Source of the DNA: an uncultured Bacteroides sp.
GTDB lineage: Bacteria; Bacteroidota; Bacteroidia; Bacteroidales; Bacteroidaceae
Direction: 5' to 3'
DNA length: 64,000 nucleotides
Assembly (NCBI GenBank): GCA_944322355.1
Contig: CALUOT010000002.1
Location: forward strand, 62,001 to 126,000
The notes beneath the pieces were generated by a model, which did no database searches, was not told the origin of the DNA, and saw nothing but the letters and a program-made list of their open reading frames with translations. The number at the start of each line of letters is the position of its first letter. Within the stretch, counting starts at the first letter, position 1. Of the stretch, positions 42,290-52,412 are shown piece after piece. A program made the translations under genes and the position numbers.

Positions 42290-43774
42290 ATGATGGAAAA
42301 ATATATTAAGAATGCACTTGATGCCGGGAAAATTCTAAAAGGAAAGTATGAATATAAAATAGAGAAGGTTTTAGGAGTCGGTGCTTGGGGCATTACTTAT
42401 CGAGTGTCATGTTATCACGGAAGTATCAAGCATTTTTATGCCATAAAAGAATATTTTCCACATAAATGGTGCGAACGGCAAGGGCAGTTGATGCACTATT
42501 CCGATGCTGTTAAAGTAAAGAGTGGACTCGAAAGTTTTTTCTCAGAGGCAAACCGATTGAAGGAACAGCATATTCTGGATGAAAACTTGGTGGGCATCAA
42601 TGAAGTTTTTCGAGCTAATAACACAGCTTATTATGTGATGGAGTATATTCCTGGTTATCATTTATATGAATATGTACATATTAAGTTGAAACGTCCTCTT
42701 GCGGAGAAAGAAGCCAAAACCATTATCAGTCCAATTTTGAAAGCTGTGTCACGGCTTCACCAATATAGAATAACCCATTTGGATATTAAACCGGATAATA
42801 TTCTTTTAGGAAAGGATGAAGATACTCATATTTTTCGTCCTGTTCTGATAGATTTTGGACTTTCAAAGCATTATGATGCAAATGGAAAGGCTGTTACGAA
42901 AACAAAAATATTTGCCCAATCAGATGGATATTCTCCCTGTGAATTATATCAAGAAGACGGGAAAGATATTTTTACCCCACAATCAGATGTTTATTCGTTA
43001 GCAGCGACATTATTGTTCATGCTAACGAATCAAAATCCGGAAATTGCTACGAAGATTACTCCCCAAAGTATTCGGGAAATGTTAGATGCTCAAGAAGGAA
43101 TTTCCGGTTCTATTAAGGAGGCTATTTTGCATGCAATGGAAAACGATAAATCCAAACGAACACAAAGCATATCGGCCTTTGCCGATGAACTTGGTATTGA
43201 TTTATCTCTTGGGGACAATCAGCTGAAAGGCAATCCCACGAAAGTGCTCGACATCATTCCTTATAAATCCTATTTGAATAAATGCACGGCAGTGGCTTCC
43301 ATACTTCTCGTATTGGTGATTGGAGCGGTTATTATTTACTTTCATAAGCATAAGAAAGTAGATTTTCCTATATCCCCGAATGATACAATAACAGTTGTAA
43401 ATCAATCCATTAATCCTGGACACCAAGAAGTAGATAATCCATCCAATAATGTTCCGACAAATAATGAGCCGATTTTGCAAGAGCCAGTCGAACAACCTGT
43501 CCCGCAGACTTCTGAACAATCTACTCCGATTTCTTCATCTAATTCTCATCCCATTACCAATGAACTTGATCTAGGATATGCCACTTGGAAAGGAGGGGTA
43601 AAGGGAGGGAAACCGCATGGAAAAGGCATCTTATATTTTACGAAGGACTATACAGTGGTAGATTATGCAGTTCATGCCGGTTATCGTTTGGAAGGAGAAT
43701 ATCAAAATGGTGAATTAGTCATCGGCGAAATTAAAGATGCCTCAGGAAATTTGTTACAAACAGTAGTGCCATAA
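42290..43774 (+). CDS. membrane Ser/Thr protein kinase with MORN-like tail
   Basis: 494 residues. Eukaryotic-type kinase domain about residues 20-300: Gly loop VLGVGAWGITYRV, VAIK-type Lys (YAIKEYF), catalytic loop THLDIKPDNIL (HLD in place of HRD), DFG (LIDFGLSKHYD), APE-region YSPCELY and SDVYSLAATLLFML. One membrane helix about 332-350 (ASILLVLVIGAVIIY), a Pro/Gln/Ser linker, then an extracytoplasmic MORN-like repeat (GYATWKGGVKGGKPHGKGIL, GYRLEGEYQNGELV). It senses outside and signals inside; targets are probably the FHA partners. Confidence 0.92.
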   Translation: MMEKYIKNALDAGKILKGKYEYKIEKVLGVGAWGITYRVSCYHGSIKHFYAIKEYFPHKWCERQGQLMHYSDAVKVKSGLESFFSEANRLKEQHILDENLVGINEVFRANNTAYYVMEYIPGYHLYEYVHIKLKRPLAEKEAKTIISPILKAVSRLHQYRITHLDIKPDNILLGKDEDTHIFRPVLIDFGLSKHYDANGKAVTKTKIFAQSDGYSPCELYQEDGKDIFTPQSDVYSLAATLLFMLTNQNPEIATKITPQSIREMLDAQEGISGSIKEAILHAMENDKSKRTQSISAFADELGIDLSLGDNQLKGNPTKVLDIIPYKSYLNKCTAVASILLVLVIGAVIIYFHKHKKVDFPISPNDTITVVNQSINPGHQEVDNPSNNVPTNNEPILQEPVEQPVPQTSEQSTPISSSNSHPITNELDLGYATWKGGVKGGKPHGKGILYFTKDYTVVDYAVHAGYRLEGEYQNGELVIGEIKDASGNLLQTVVP

Positions 43775-43776
43775 CC

Positions 43777-44841
43777 ATGAGCTTATCCGTGATACACATC
43801 GTGGGATTTTGCATTTTGGGATGCATTTATTCCGTACAAACTTATTCGCAAGATAACTGGGGAAAACTTCTTGACTGTTTGCAGATTAAGCATGTCGACA
43901 GTCTTGCAATAGGGGAAAATTCCTATGATTTCAATGGGCATCTTTATCGTGTCCGTAAGGACAGCAGTAAGGTGGTATACATAGGGAAGCTTTTATTTCC
44001 TGACCAGATGCGCGAAACAGAGAATACAAAAGTTTTAGACTTTGTAGAAGCGGCTTTTGCTTGTCATACGTTTTCGTTAACCGAGCCTCGTTTCAAGCAT
44101 ATTTCTTTTACAAAGGGAACTTGGGAAGATTTGGAGAAAGTCAATGATTCTACAGCATGTTCACTTACCAATCTGGCCGGACGTAGTTATCGTATAGAAT
44201 GGAATAGCTCAGACAGGAAAGTGATAATGACATTTCCTATTGAATATGACAAATTAAATAACGGTACAAGAGAGGAAATCGAAGAGGCTTTTATTAGCGG
44301 TCTTAAGCGATATAAAGTTACTTCAGGTCGCCCCCAACCTACATTTTCCATTCTTCAATTGCAATTACTGAAAGATAGCCTCTTTCTTTTGCCCGGAGAT
44401 AAATATATCATTTCCAATGTCAACAGTCATTCCTATCTGATTCCCAGTGAGAATGGGAATGCCATCTTTGTTTATGACCGTGCTTTTCCTGCGGAATCGC
44501 TGGCAAATCTTTTTACAGTAGGTAATGAACGGGGAATGGAAATTGAAATAGAAATTGACGTAATCAAACATGAATATGGGATCAAAGAAACTCTGATCGT
44601 TCCCCTGGAAACTTTGGTGCAATATGGTATAATGAACGGATGTCGAGTCTATTGGGGAACGGAAAGTGTCGAGCAAGGAGAGTTGAAAGCCTCGGTAATT
44701 TTCTACAATCCGGATGAAGGTTACGACCATATTTTTCGTATCAAGTGCCCTCTATCCGAATGGGATTCCGATTCCTTCCGAATTCAAGCACGAGCCAGTC
44801 TTTTTATTCCGACTAGTAATGTGGACAATCTGTTACAATAA
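43777..44841 (+). CDS. exported protein of unknown function
   Basis: 354 residues with a signal peptide (CILGCIYSVQTYSQ), starting 2 bases after the kinase stop. The mature part has a mixed beta pattern (YDFNGHLYRVRKDSSKVVYI, RSYRIEWNSSDRKVIMTF, GDKYIISNVNSHSYLIPSEN). I recognise no family. The tight link to the kinase suggests a linked job in the envelope. Confidence 0.7.
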   Translation: MSLSVIHIVGFCILGCIYSVQTYSQDNWGKLLDCLQIKHVDSLAIGENSYDFNGHLYRVRKDSSKVVYIGKLLFPDQMRETENTKVLDFVEAAFACHTFSLTEPRFKHISFTKGTWEDLEKVNDSTACSLTNLAGRSYRIEWNSSDRKVIMTFPIEYDKLNNGTREEIEEAFISGLKRYKVTSGRPQPTFSILQLQLLKDSLFLLPGDKYIISNVNSHSYLIPSENGNAIFVYDRAFPAESLANLFTVGNERGMEIEIEIDVIKHEYGIKETLIVPLETLVQYGIMNGCRVYWGTESVEQGELKASVIFYNPDEGYDHIFRIKCPLSEWDSDSFRIQARASLFIPTSNVDNLLQ

Positions 44842-44860
44842 TACAAAGCATTGGATGTCT

Positions 44861-45607
44861 ATGAAGAAAATGATTGTTAACCTGTTGATAGTTTGGGCTC
44901 CCTTTTTATGTTGGAGCCAATCGACCGTTAATGAGCAGATAAATGCTATTATGATGGATGAAAACTATCTGTATGCCGAATTCAGTCACGAAGATCCTAG
45001 TTTAGCTTACGAAAATGCCGTCCATGAACTGCTGGCTCTCATCAACGAAGTTCGCCAAGAAAAAGGTAAAGCTGTTTTGCAAACTAACGATATCATAGTA
45101 CATGTCAAGGAACTAAGTTATGACCGTGGAGACGTGAAGTTGGTATTTGTTTATTTACCAATAGAGGACGCCCTTTCCCTCACGGCACGTGAAAGCAAAA
45201 ATATTCCCATCCAAGTGAAAGAAGAAACACGCCCTACTGCCATCAGTCCGTCGGAAAAAGTAGCACATCAACCTTCACACCCGGCAAATACCTCTCAACC
45301 GATAACGAAAGTAAAACCGATCAATCAAGACGAAGTGGTAAGTGTGCTATTCGAAATACAAATGATGGACGATATTGGTGGATTCATGCAAATGTTCCAA
45401 TCAGAAGGTAAAGTATCCGCTTTTGGAATTCCCAATTCGATGAACGATATTCCCAATGATGCTTATTTGATTCTGTACGACCGAAGCAGAGCCATCAAAG
45501 CGATCTTATCTCCCCAAGAAAACGGGCAACGAATTAACTTACGGACAATGGAAACGGATCAAATAACTCATTATAGCGGACATGGAGTGTTTTGGTTTAA
45601 AAAATAA
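44861..45607 (+). CDS. exported conserved Bacteroidales protein, unknown function
   Basis: Start at ATG 44861 (MKKMIVNLLIVWAPFLCWSQ), 248 residues; the frame opens earlier, inside the previous gene. Its N-terminal domain (INAIMMDENYLYAEFSHEDP, AYENAVHELLALINEVRQEK) resembles a fold common in Bacteroidales envelope proteins; a Pro-rich linker (about 150-175) leads to a second domain. Function unknown. Confidence 0.7.
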   Translation: MKKMIVNLLIVWAPFLCWSQSTVNEQINAIMMDENYLYAEFSHEDPSLAYENAVHELLALINEVRQEKGKAVLQTNDIIVHVKELSYDRGDVKLVFVYLPIEDALSLTARESKNIPIQVKEETRPTAISPSEKVAHQPSHPANTSQPITKVKPINQDEVVSVLFEIQMMDDIGGFMQMFQSEGKVSAFGIPNSMNDIPNDAYLILYDRSRAIKAILSPQENGQRINLRTMETDQITHYSGHGVFWFKK

Positions 45608-45621
45608 AATGATATAATGAT

Positions 45622-46590
45622 ATGAGAAAACTGATTATTCTTTTATGGGCATTTTTAGCCTTCTATATGGATGTAAATGCCGACATCACCTTTAAATTTA
45701 CCCCACGCAGTACCGGTCATTTGACCACAGCCATGAAATCGAAAATGGAAAAAGATATTTCAATTTTGCTGACTGAGATTGATGCTGCCGGACGAGAGAA
45801 TCGTGCATTAGACTTATCTTCATTGAATATGGAGCCTGAAGCCAAATCCAATTTAGCTTCTTTTTGGCGCATACTTCCTTTCGTATGCGAGTTCACCCAA
45901 AACGTATCTGAATGTCTGCAAGATTTTCAAGGATATCAGGTCCGAAAAATAAAAGTTTTAATGAAACCGAAGAACAACACCTACAAACAGAAGCTCAATC
46001 GCGAATTGACGATTAGTTTAAGCAAAGACGGAGTTATCACAGGGGTTCGTCCTGCAGCTGAACTGAATGAAGATTATACAATGATCATGAATGATGCCCA
46101 AGATGTAACGGACTTGGTGCAACGCCGTGAAATTCTTAAATTCGTGGAAGACTTCCGCTGTTACTACAATCAACAAAATATTCATGCCCTAGAAAAGATT
46201 TTTAGTGACAATGCCCTGATCATTACCGGAAGTGTCATCACACAACGCAACACCGGAGACGGGAAACCCATGGTCACTAATGTACTGTATAAAAAACAAA
46301 ACAAGAAAGAATATTTAACCAGTCTGAAAAGAGTTTTCGACCGAACCAGTTTCATCAATGTCACTTTTGACCGCATTTCTGTAAAAAGACACAGTGCCAA
46401 GAAAAACATTATAGGAGTCACACTTCACCAAAAATGGGAAAGTTCCTCATATTGTGATGACGGTTGGGTCTTTTTGCTTTGGGATTTTAATGATCCGGAA
46501 AGGCCACAAATCCATGTACGTACTTGGCAACCAGATCAGGTGGCTCAAAAAGATGGTATTTTTAATGAAAACGATTTCTTCATCCCTTAA
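45622..46590 (+). CDS. exported protein with NTF2-like C-terminal domain
   Basis: 322 residues, signal peptide (FLAFYMDVNADI). The C-terminal half (REILKFVEDFRCYYNQQNIH, ALEKIFSDNALIITG, then WVFLLWDFNDPERPQIHVRT) has the pattern of a SnoaL/NTF2-like domain, which may bind a small ligand or act as a dimer module. The N-terminal half is unassigned. Fifteen bases after the previous gene. Confidence 0.68.
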   Translation: MRKLIILLWAFLAFYMDVNADITFKFTPRSTGHLTTAMKSKMEKDISILLTEIDAAGRENRALDLSSLNMEPEAKSNLASFWRILPFVCEFTQNVSECLQDFQGYQVRKIKVLMKPKNNTYKQKLNRELTISLSKDGVITGVRPAAELNEDYTMIMNDAQDVTDLVQRREILKFVEDFRCYYNQQNIHALEKIFSDNALIITGSVITQRNTGDGKPMVTNVLYKKQNKKEYLTSLKRVFDRTSFINVTFDRISVKRHSAKKNIIGVTLHQKWESSSYCDDGWVFLLWDFNDPERPQIHVRTWQPDQVAQKDGIFNENDFFIP

Positions 46591-46610
46591 TCTCAACTTG
46601 TTTTCTCGTT

Positions 46611-47021
46611 ATGAATAGAGTGTTTGTTTTTTCGTTGTTATTACCAATCTCTATAGGATTATATGCCCAAAATCTCCGAATCGAAACAGTAAGATGGCGT
46701 ACGCACGATTTGTCTGCCCGTATTCATCCGCGTTTGGATTTGAACAAAGATACTTGTGCCCTGTTAAAGGTGATCACTCCGGAAGACTCACTTTCTTTCC
46801 AGGGCAATATCATCGGAGATGTCACATACCAGAAGGGAGTTTATTGGATATATCTGTCTCACGGCACTCAATTTGTTCAGTTTCAATCAGCTCAATCTTC
46901 TCCGTTGTTCGTCCAATTCGAAGATTATGATATAAAAGGATTACAAGGCGGATACGCCTACGAGATGTTGCTCCAAGATGAGGAAGCATCCCATGAAAAC
47001 CAATGCAACGAGTGCAAGTAA
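46611..47021 (+). CDS. exported NEYWVY-domain protein, stand-alone copy (paralog 1)
   Basis: 136 residues: a signal peptide (LLPISIGLYAQ) and just one copy of the domain shared by seven proteins here: HDLSARIHPRLDLNKDTCAL, LSFQGNIIGDVTYQ, YWIYLSHGT, FEDYDIKGL, ending in a Cys-containing tail (NQCNECK). It shows the minimal form of the domain, about 100 residues, all-beta by pattern. Function unknown. Confidence 0.75.
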   Translation: MNRVFVFSLLLPISIGLYAQNLRIETVRWRTHDLSARIHPRLDLNKDTCALLKVITPEDSLSFQGNIIGDVTYQKGVYWIYLSHGTQFVQFQSAQSSPLFVQFEDYDIKGLQGGYAYEMLLQDEEASHENQCNECK

Positions 47022-47056
47022 TATGAATAAACTTAGTTTTAATAGATGTAAGTATT

Positions 47057-48856
47057 ATGAGTTTTAAATCTCTACTCTTATCGGCAATTGCCATTTTTAT
47101 CTGCATGGGAAACAACTTGTATGCCCAGGAGCTTTTTGTTAAAAGCTTCCATCAAGTAACGAATGAAATCAACTGGGTACCCACGCAGCGAAAAGATCTG
47201 AATGGAAAAAGCTGCGCATTGCTCCGAGTATCTTTGCCTTATAGCGAACAGACTTTGTTTAGCGGCAATGTGATAGGTCAAGTAGAATATGTGGGTAATG
47301 AGTATTGGGTTTATATGTCAAACGGTTCCCAGTTTCTCAGAGTGCAGTATCCCAACTGTGAAACACTTACCATTGATTTCAGAGCACATGAACAGGTTGG
47401 CGAGGTCATATCTAAGAACGTATATGAACTGGTTTTGAAAGTGCCTAAGCCCAATGAAAGAATGACTCCGGAAGAATATTGGCAAGAAACAACAGAAGCA
47501 AAATCGGCACTTGAAAATAAGGATTTTGAAAAAGCCATTTCACTATATGAGGCCGCCAAAGCTAACTTATCCAATCGAAACGAAATGACCTTTGCCCATG
47601 AAGTCCAAGAAAATATCGACTATTGCAAACGAAGGATTGCTTTGAATAAACTCAAAGCTGAACAATGGAAAGAAATGCCTCAAGAAGGCTTTTGTAGTTT
47701 CCGCTCAAATAATAAATATGGTTTCATCGATTCAATTGGAAATCTGGCTGTCCCTCCTATCTATGACCAGGTATGGGAATACCGCGATGGGGTGGCGTGG
47801 GTAATGAAAGACAGTTTGTGGGGAAACATCGATGCGAAAGGAAACTTAATCGTACCCTACACGTATAAATATATTTCTCCCATTTATCCCGAATCGTATG
47901 AGCAAAACAGGTGTTTAAGTGTTTCAAAAGATATGAAATATAGAGGAGTAGTTGATTATAAAACCGGGGAAGAAATCCTTTCCTGTAAATATTATCAGCC
48001 CTATACTTTTGAAATTGACAGGGGACCCTATTTCTGTTATATAGACGATAAAGAACGTCCTGTCTTTATCAATAAGAAAACTGGTAGAGAACAATTCAAG
48101 CTTTCATCCGGAATAAAATTCGGATATTATTTGGGTGATGATGGGGTTTGCCAGGTATATAAAGAGAAGAGAAAGCAACACTTGTATGGCTTGGTTGATG
48201 TGAACGGCAACGAGATATTTCCCTGTGAATATCATGAATTCAAGACCTTAGATGCCAATCCCCAATTTATTATTGTAAGTCCTTTTACCCACTATTTAGA
48301 AATTGATACCAGATTGTACAATTTGAAACAACGCACTTATGTGGGCGGAAAGTATACCCGAATATGGGGACGACATACGGACAGGTTAGTTACCGTTTAT
48401 ATAAATCTTGAATATGAAGAGTTATACGGAGTGTTAGATTATATAGCCAACAAAGAAATCATTCGACCCACTCATAGGATTAAAGATATTGAATTGCCTA
48501 CTTCAGAAGAAAATCCCATTATAGCTAAATCCAGTAGAAAAGATCGATTCGGGAAGGATAGGTTTTATCTATATGATTGGGAAGGCAATCAATACATAGT
48601 GCCCTCAAACGATGACCGTTTGAACTTTCAATGCGGATATTCCCGCATCAAGCAAAGCGGGAAGTACGGGTACATCAATGCGAAAGGGGAAATTATTTTG
48701 CCTTGTAAGTATGATGCGGCCAATCCATTTGTTCGCCATGGAGATCTGGTAGCGACTGCCGTCCAAGAGGGTAAGGATGTGTATTGTATCACTCCGGACG
48801 GTAAACGAATAGATTTAAGTGTTCAAGATTTATATAAATATAGTCAAAAGCAATAG
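47057..48856 (+). CDS. exported NEYWVY-domain protein with WG repeats (paralog 2)
   Basis: 599 residues. Signal peptide, then the shared domain (RKDLNGKSCALLRV, FSGNVIGQVEYVGNEYWVYM). A short helical TPR-like section follows (ALENKDFEKAISLYEAAKAN), then a long run of WG repeats (NKYGFIDSIGNLAVPPIYDQ, GVAWVMKDSLWGNIDAKGNL, GKYGYINAKGEIILPCKYDA). WG repeats form beta-propeller-like or solenoid binding surfaces. Likely an envelope binding protein. Confidence 0.85.
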   Translation: MSFKSLLLSAIAIFICMGNNLYAQELFVKSFHQVTNEINWVPTQRKDLNGKSCALLRVSLPYSEQTLFSGNVIGQVEYVGNEYWVYMSNGSQFLRVQYPNCETLTIDFRAHEQVGEVISKNVYELVLKVPKPNERMTPEEYWQETTEAKSALENKDFEKAISLYEAAKANLSNRNEMTFAHEVQENIDYCKRRIALNKLKAEQWKEMPQEGFCSFRSNNKYGFIDSIGNLAVPPIYDQVWEYRDGVAWVMKDSLWGNIDAKGNLIVPYTYKYISPIYPESYEQNRCLSVSKDMKYRGVVDYKTGEEILSCKYYQPYTFEIDRGPYFCYIDDKERPVFINKKTGREQFKLSSGIKFGYYLGDDGVCQVYKEKRKQHLYGLVDVNGNEIFPCEYHEFKTLDANPQFIIVSPFTHYLEIDTRLYNLKQRTYVGGKYTRIWGRHTDRLVTVYINLEYEELYGVLDYIANKEIIRPTHRIKDIELPTSEENPIIAKSSRKDRFGKDRFYLYDWEGNQYIVPSNDDRLNFQCGYSRIKQSGKYGYINAKGEIILPCKYDAANPFVRHGDLVATAVQEGKDVYCITPDGKRIDLSVQDLYKYSQKQ

Positions 48857-48867
48857 TTTTTTGTGTT

Positions 48868-49638
48868 ATGATAAAAAGATTTCTGGTCGTATTATTAGGG
48901 TGTAATCTGCTTTTAGGGTTAAAAGCCCAGAACTTGAGAATCGTCTCCTTAGTCAGTGAGCCATTAGACCTCTCTGCCAGTACCCAAGCGCGTAACGATT
49001 TGGAAGGGAATGCTTGTGGACTTGTAAAGGTTTCCATTGCTAAAGATCATGTCTCATTTGAAGGCAACATAGTGGGACAAGTTGATAACCATAATGGAGA
49101 GTATTGGGTTTATCTTTCACCCGGTACCAAGTACTTGAAAGTGAAACAGCCCGAATTCATGCCCTTAATGGTAACTTTTGCGGATTATAACCTTCCGCAA
49201 ATTGAAGGTAAAACTACTTATCTGTTAAATATAGAGTTTGACCGACCACTGATATATAACCGCGAAGAATTTTATAAAGTCGCCTTGTTAGCAAAAGAAA
49301 AAGAAGGAACGAAAAATATCTCCCAAGCAGAATATCAACAAATGATTGAACAGTATCATATATTTGTGAATGTCTATAATCAATGGTGGGATGATATTGA
49401 TGAGGCAAAAAAATATAATGATGTTAAGGGACTTGAAATTTATAGGCAAGTAGCCAATACAGAGAAGATGGAACTTCTTTGGGAAGGAGCTACAGGTATG
49501 GCCATTGTTTTGGACGATGCCTATCATAACCAACTTCTGGATGAAAATAACGTAAACCGTTATAACTTGATGGATGTGCAACGTCGGAAATTGCATAATC
49601 GGATTGTTGGTAACGGTGAAGGACTGTATCCCAATTAA
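48868..49638 (+). CDS. exported NEYWVY-domain protein (paralog 3)
   Basis: 256 residues. Signal peptide (NLLLGLKAQ); shared domain (LDLSASTQARNDLEGNACGL, FEGNIVGQVDNHNGEYWVYL, FADYNLPQI); then an all-helical end (QMIEQYHIFVNVYNQWWDDI, EIYRQVANTEKM) of no known family. Twelve bases after paralog 2. Confidence 0.75.
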   Translation: MIKRFLVVLLGCNLLLGLKAQNLRIVSLVSEPLDLSASTQARNDLEGNACGLVKVSIAKDHVSFEGNIVGQVDNHNGEYWVYLSPGTKYLKVKQPEFMPLMVTFADYNLPQIEGKTTYLLNIEFDRPLIYNREEFYKVALLAKEKEGTKNISQAEYQQMIEQYHIFVNVYNQWWDDIDEAKKYNDVKGLEIYRQVANTEKMELLWEGATGMAIVLDDAYHNQLLDENNVNRYNLMDVQRRKLHNRIVGNGEGLYPN

Positions 49639-49711
49639 TTTATTTATTATTTATTTATTTTTGATAGATTATTTTCTGAATGCACTTGTACTAAAAATTT
49701 GGATTGTGTAA

Positions 49712-51376
49712 ATGATGATCATAAAACGTAGATTTTTTCTTATAATATTTATCTTAACGAACTGTTTTTTCTTATACGCACAAGAGGCTGTTGATTTAGG
49801 TTTATCTGTAAAATGGGCATCTTTTAATGTGGGTGCTACTGTTATGGAAGAAATTGGGAATTATTATGCATGGGCAGAAGTCAATCCTAAAAAGAATTAT
49901 AACGATAAAAATTCAATATCATACGGTAAATCAATATCAAATATCAAGGCTAATCTACAGTTTGATGCTGCTACTTACTTATGGGGGGCAAAATGGAGAA
50001 TGCCAACCTTATCCGAAATATCTGAATTAGTAGAAATTTGTGATTGGCAATTTGTTACTCATCGTGGAGTTGATGGTTATCTCATCACCGGTCCTAATGG
50101 AAACTCTATCTTTCTCCCAATTACAGGTTGGCGCGAAGGAAGAAAAAAACATCTATCTGATGTATTATGTTGCTATTGGTCCTGTAGTATGACTGAGAAT
50201 AATGTACTAAATGCTCACGTGCTATGGTATTCAAAAAGAAAAGAAATAGATGAATGTATTGTTACTAGGAATCGATTTATAGGATGTCCTATCAGGCCGG
50301 TATATAACGAATATCCGGACAAAGAATCCCAATATATATCTTGGATACGAGAATTCGATAAAAAATATGTAGGTGAAAAAATAGTCCTAGGTGCTAAAGC
50401 TTCTTCCAAACTTAAAGTCTCGTATTCTTTTTATAAAAAACCCAAAGACGCAATCATTAGCGGTAATTATCTTGTATCTAATATACCTGACACCATATGG
50501 GTAATGGCTTCTCAAGCAGGAACAGAAAAGATTATGAAAGCAAAACCTAGAATTAAAAACATAATTATTAAAAATACAGTAAGAGAATATGTTGATCTTG
50601 GACTATCCGTGGCTTGGGGTACACACAATATGGGAGCTACATCTATTTATGAATCAGGGGATGTTTTTGAATGGCATGAAGCTTCATGGAATCGATCTAA
50701 ACAAAATAGGCACTATGATGCAGCTACATCAAAGTTGGGGGAAGGCTGGCGTTTGCCTACTAAATTTGAATTTGAAGAATTAAAAGCGAGATGCACATGG
50801 GAGTTAGTGGAATATGGTGGTATAAAGTTGAATAAAATTATTGGCCCTAACGGAAATTTTATTTTTATGCCATTAACCAATTATTGGATATTAAATACAT
50901 ATGTTAATACCTATTCTACAAATTCAGAAATATTCAGAATGTTACCTACAAAAAACGGATCTTCGTTTCTTAATAACATAATTACGAATCAGAATCAGTA
51001 TACCGCTAATATTCGTCCAATTTCTAAGATAGTTCAAGATACTCAATTTACAATGAAGACTTTAATTGTTAGTCAAATCACCATTTCGCCGTTAGATTTA
51101 TCAGCAAAAATAAAGAAACGATTTGATTTAAATGGAGTAGAATGTGCTCTTCTACGAATAGTATTACCTATTAAAGGATGTTCTTTTTCTGGTAATATTA
51201 TTGGGAATTATGAATTTAAAGTAAATGAATATTGGGTCTGGTTGAGTTCTGGGTCTCAATCGTTACGAATTCAAATACCTGGATATGTTACAAAAGATAT
51301 TTCTTTTCAAGATTACGGGATAAACAAAGGATTAGAAAAAGGTGAAACTTATATGGTATCTTTTAAATTAAATTAA
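49712..51376 (+). CDS. exported protein: two fibrobacter-type modules plus NEYWVY domain (paralog 4)
   Basis: 554 residues, AT-rich. Signal peptide, then two copies of the VDLGLSVKWASFNVGA / VDLGLSVAWGTHNMGA module (residues about 20-165 and 290-440; each with WRMPT or WRLPT and GPNGNxIFxP), a module common in Bacteroidales surface proteins. The shared domain is at the C-terminus instead of the N-terminus (LDLSAKIKKRFDLNGVECAL, FSGNIIGNYEFKVNEYWVWL). The reversed order suggests domain shuffling. Confidence 0.82.
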   Translation: MMIIKRRFFLIIFILTNCFFLYAQEAVDLGLSVKWASFNVGATVMEEIGNYYAWAEVNPKKNYNDKNSISYGKSISNIKANLQFDAATYLWGAKWRMPTLSEISELVEICDWQFVTHRGVDGYLITGPNGNSIFLPITGWREGRKKHLSDVLCCYWSCSMTENNVLNAHVLWYSKRKEIDECIVTRNRFIGCPIRPVYNEYPDKESQYISWIREFDKKYVGEKIVLGAKASSKLKVSYSFYKKPKDAIISGNYLVSNIPDTIWVMASQAGTEKIMKAKPRIKNIIIKNTVREYVDLGLSVAWGTHNMGATSIYESGDVFEWHEASWNRSKQNRHYDAATSKLGEGWRLPTKFEFEELKARCTWELVEYGGIKLNKIIGPNGNFIFMPLTNYWILNTYVNTYSTNSEIFRMLPTKNGSSFLNNIITNQNQYTANIRPISKIVQDTQFTMKTLIVSQITISPLDLSAKIKKRFDLNGVECALLRIVLPIKGCSFSGNIIGNYEFKVNEYWVWLSSGSQSLRIQIPGYVTKDISFQDYGINKGLEKGETYMVSFKLN

Positions 51377-51404
51377 CTTTATATTATTAAGCATATTTCC
51401 TGAG

Positions 51405-52412
51405 ATGTGTTATAACAAACAATTTTTAAAAATACATACACTTATATTATGTCTAATGATATGTATTCCTTATTCTGCTAAAGCAGATGAGGTTAAAGTA
51501 TTAGGATTCTATCAACAGCCTACGGATCTGACAGCCAGTGTGACCCAAAGGCGTGATCTAAATGGTAAGATTTGTGCGTTGATAAAAGTCATTCTAACAA
51601 AGCCTCATGCTACATTTGAAGGGAATGTAATAGGCGATGTGGAATTTAAGACCAATGAATATTGGGTATATGTCTCACAGGGGACTAAATCTTTAAGAAT
51701 CAAAGTGCCCGATACTCAGCCTTTGACAGTTTGGTTCGAAAATTATGGAATAGAACAAGCAACAGCTAAAACCACTTATGAACTGATGCTGCTTGTAGAA
51801 GCGCAGCATTCCGCTCCACAAATGCAAAAATTACATATCCAATATGTTCCCCCTCATGCGAAGATACTGATAGATGGCTATGAATTGGAGGGAAACGATG
51901 GATCGATATCGGCCTTGTTACCGGTAGGCGTTCATAAATGCCAGCTATCTAACGACACCATTACGAAAGAGCAAAACTTCACTTTATTTGCATCTGCACC
52001 TCAAGAGATACTTTGGGATTTATATACCGGAACATTTGCATCTGCATCCCAAAAGACTTCGGAAGATCAATATGCCGAGGCAAAAGATAAGCCATTAACT
52101 GTTTCATATGAAACAGTTATTACGGAAAAAGAAATATATGGGGCAGCGTTGCAAAAACTGAAAGAATATAACGATGTGGAGGCTGAGCAAATGGCAAGAA
52201 AAGGTATTGCTTTAGGATATATGATTTGTTATGAAATCATTGAAGCACTGCTAATACGCGGATATTATGACGAAGACTTAACCACACGGAAACAAATCAG
52301 TAAAGAAATCGAAAACTGGAGAATTGATTACAAAAATAAAAAAGAAACAATACGAGCACCTAGATTTGCATTTATTTCAAAATTTAAAATCTATCATGAA
52401 AGTTATAATTAA
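51405..52412 (+). CDS. exported NEYWVY-domain protein with PEGA-like segment (paralog 5)
   Basis: 335 residues. Signal peptide (MICIPYSAKAD), shared domain (TDLTASVTQRRDLNGKICAL, FEGNVIGDVEFKTNEYWVYV), then a PEGA-like beta segment (LHIQYVPPHAKILIDGYELE, LLPVGVHKCQLS) and a helical tail. The same N-terminal domain plus PEGA order is seen in other Bacteroidales proteins. The last 17 bases overlap the next gene. Confidence 0.8.
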   Translation: MCYNKQFLKIHTLILCLMICIPYSAKADEVKVLGFYQQPTDLTASVTQRRDLNGKICALIKVILTKPHATFEGNVIGDVEFKTNEYWVYVSQGTKSLRIKVPDTQPLTVWFENYGIEQATAKTTYELMLLVEAQHSAPQMQKLHIQYVPPHAKILIDGYELEGNDGSISALLPVGVHKCQLSNDTITKEQNFTLFASAPQEILWDLYTGTFASASQKTSEDQYAEAKDKPLTVSYETVITEKEIYGAALQKLKEYNDVEAEQMARKGIALGYMICYEIIEALLIRGYYDEDLTTRKQISKEIENWRIDYKNKKETIRAPRFAFISKFKIYHESYN

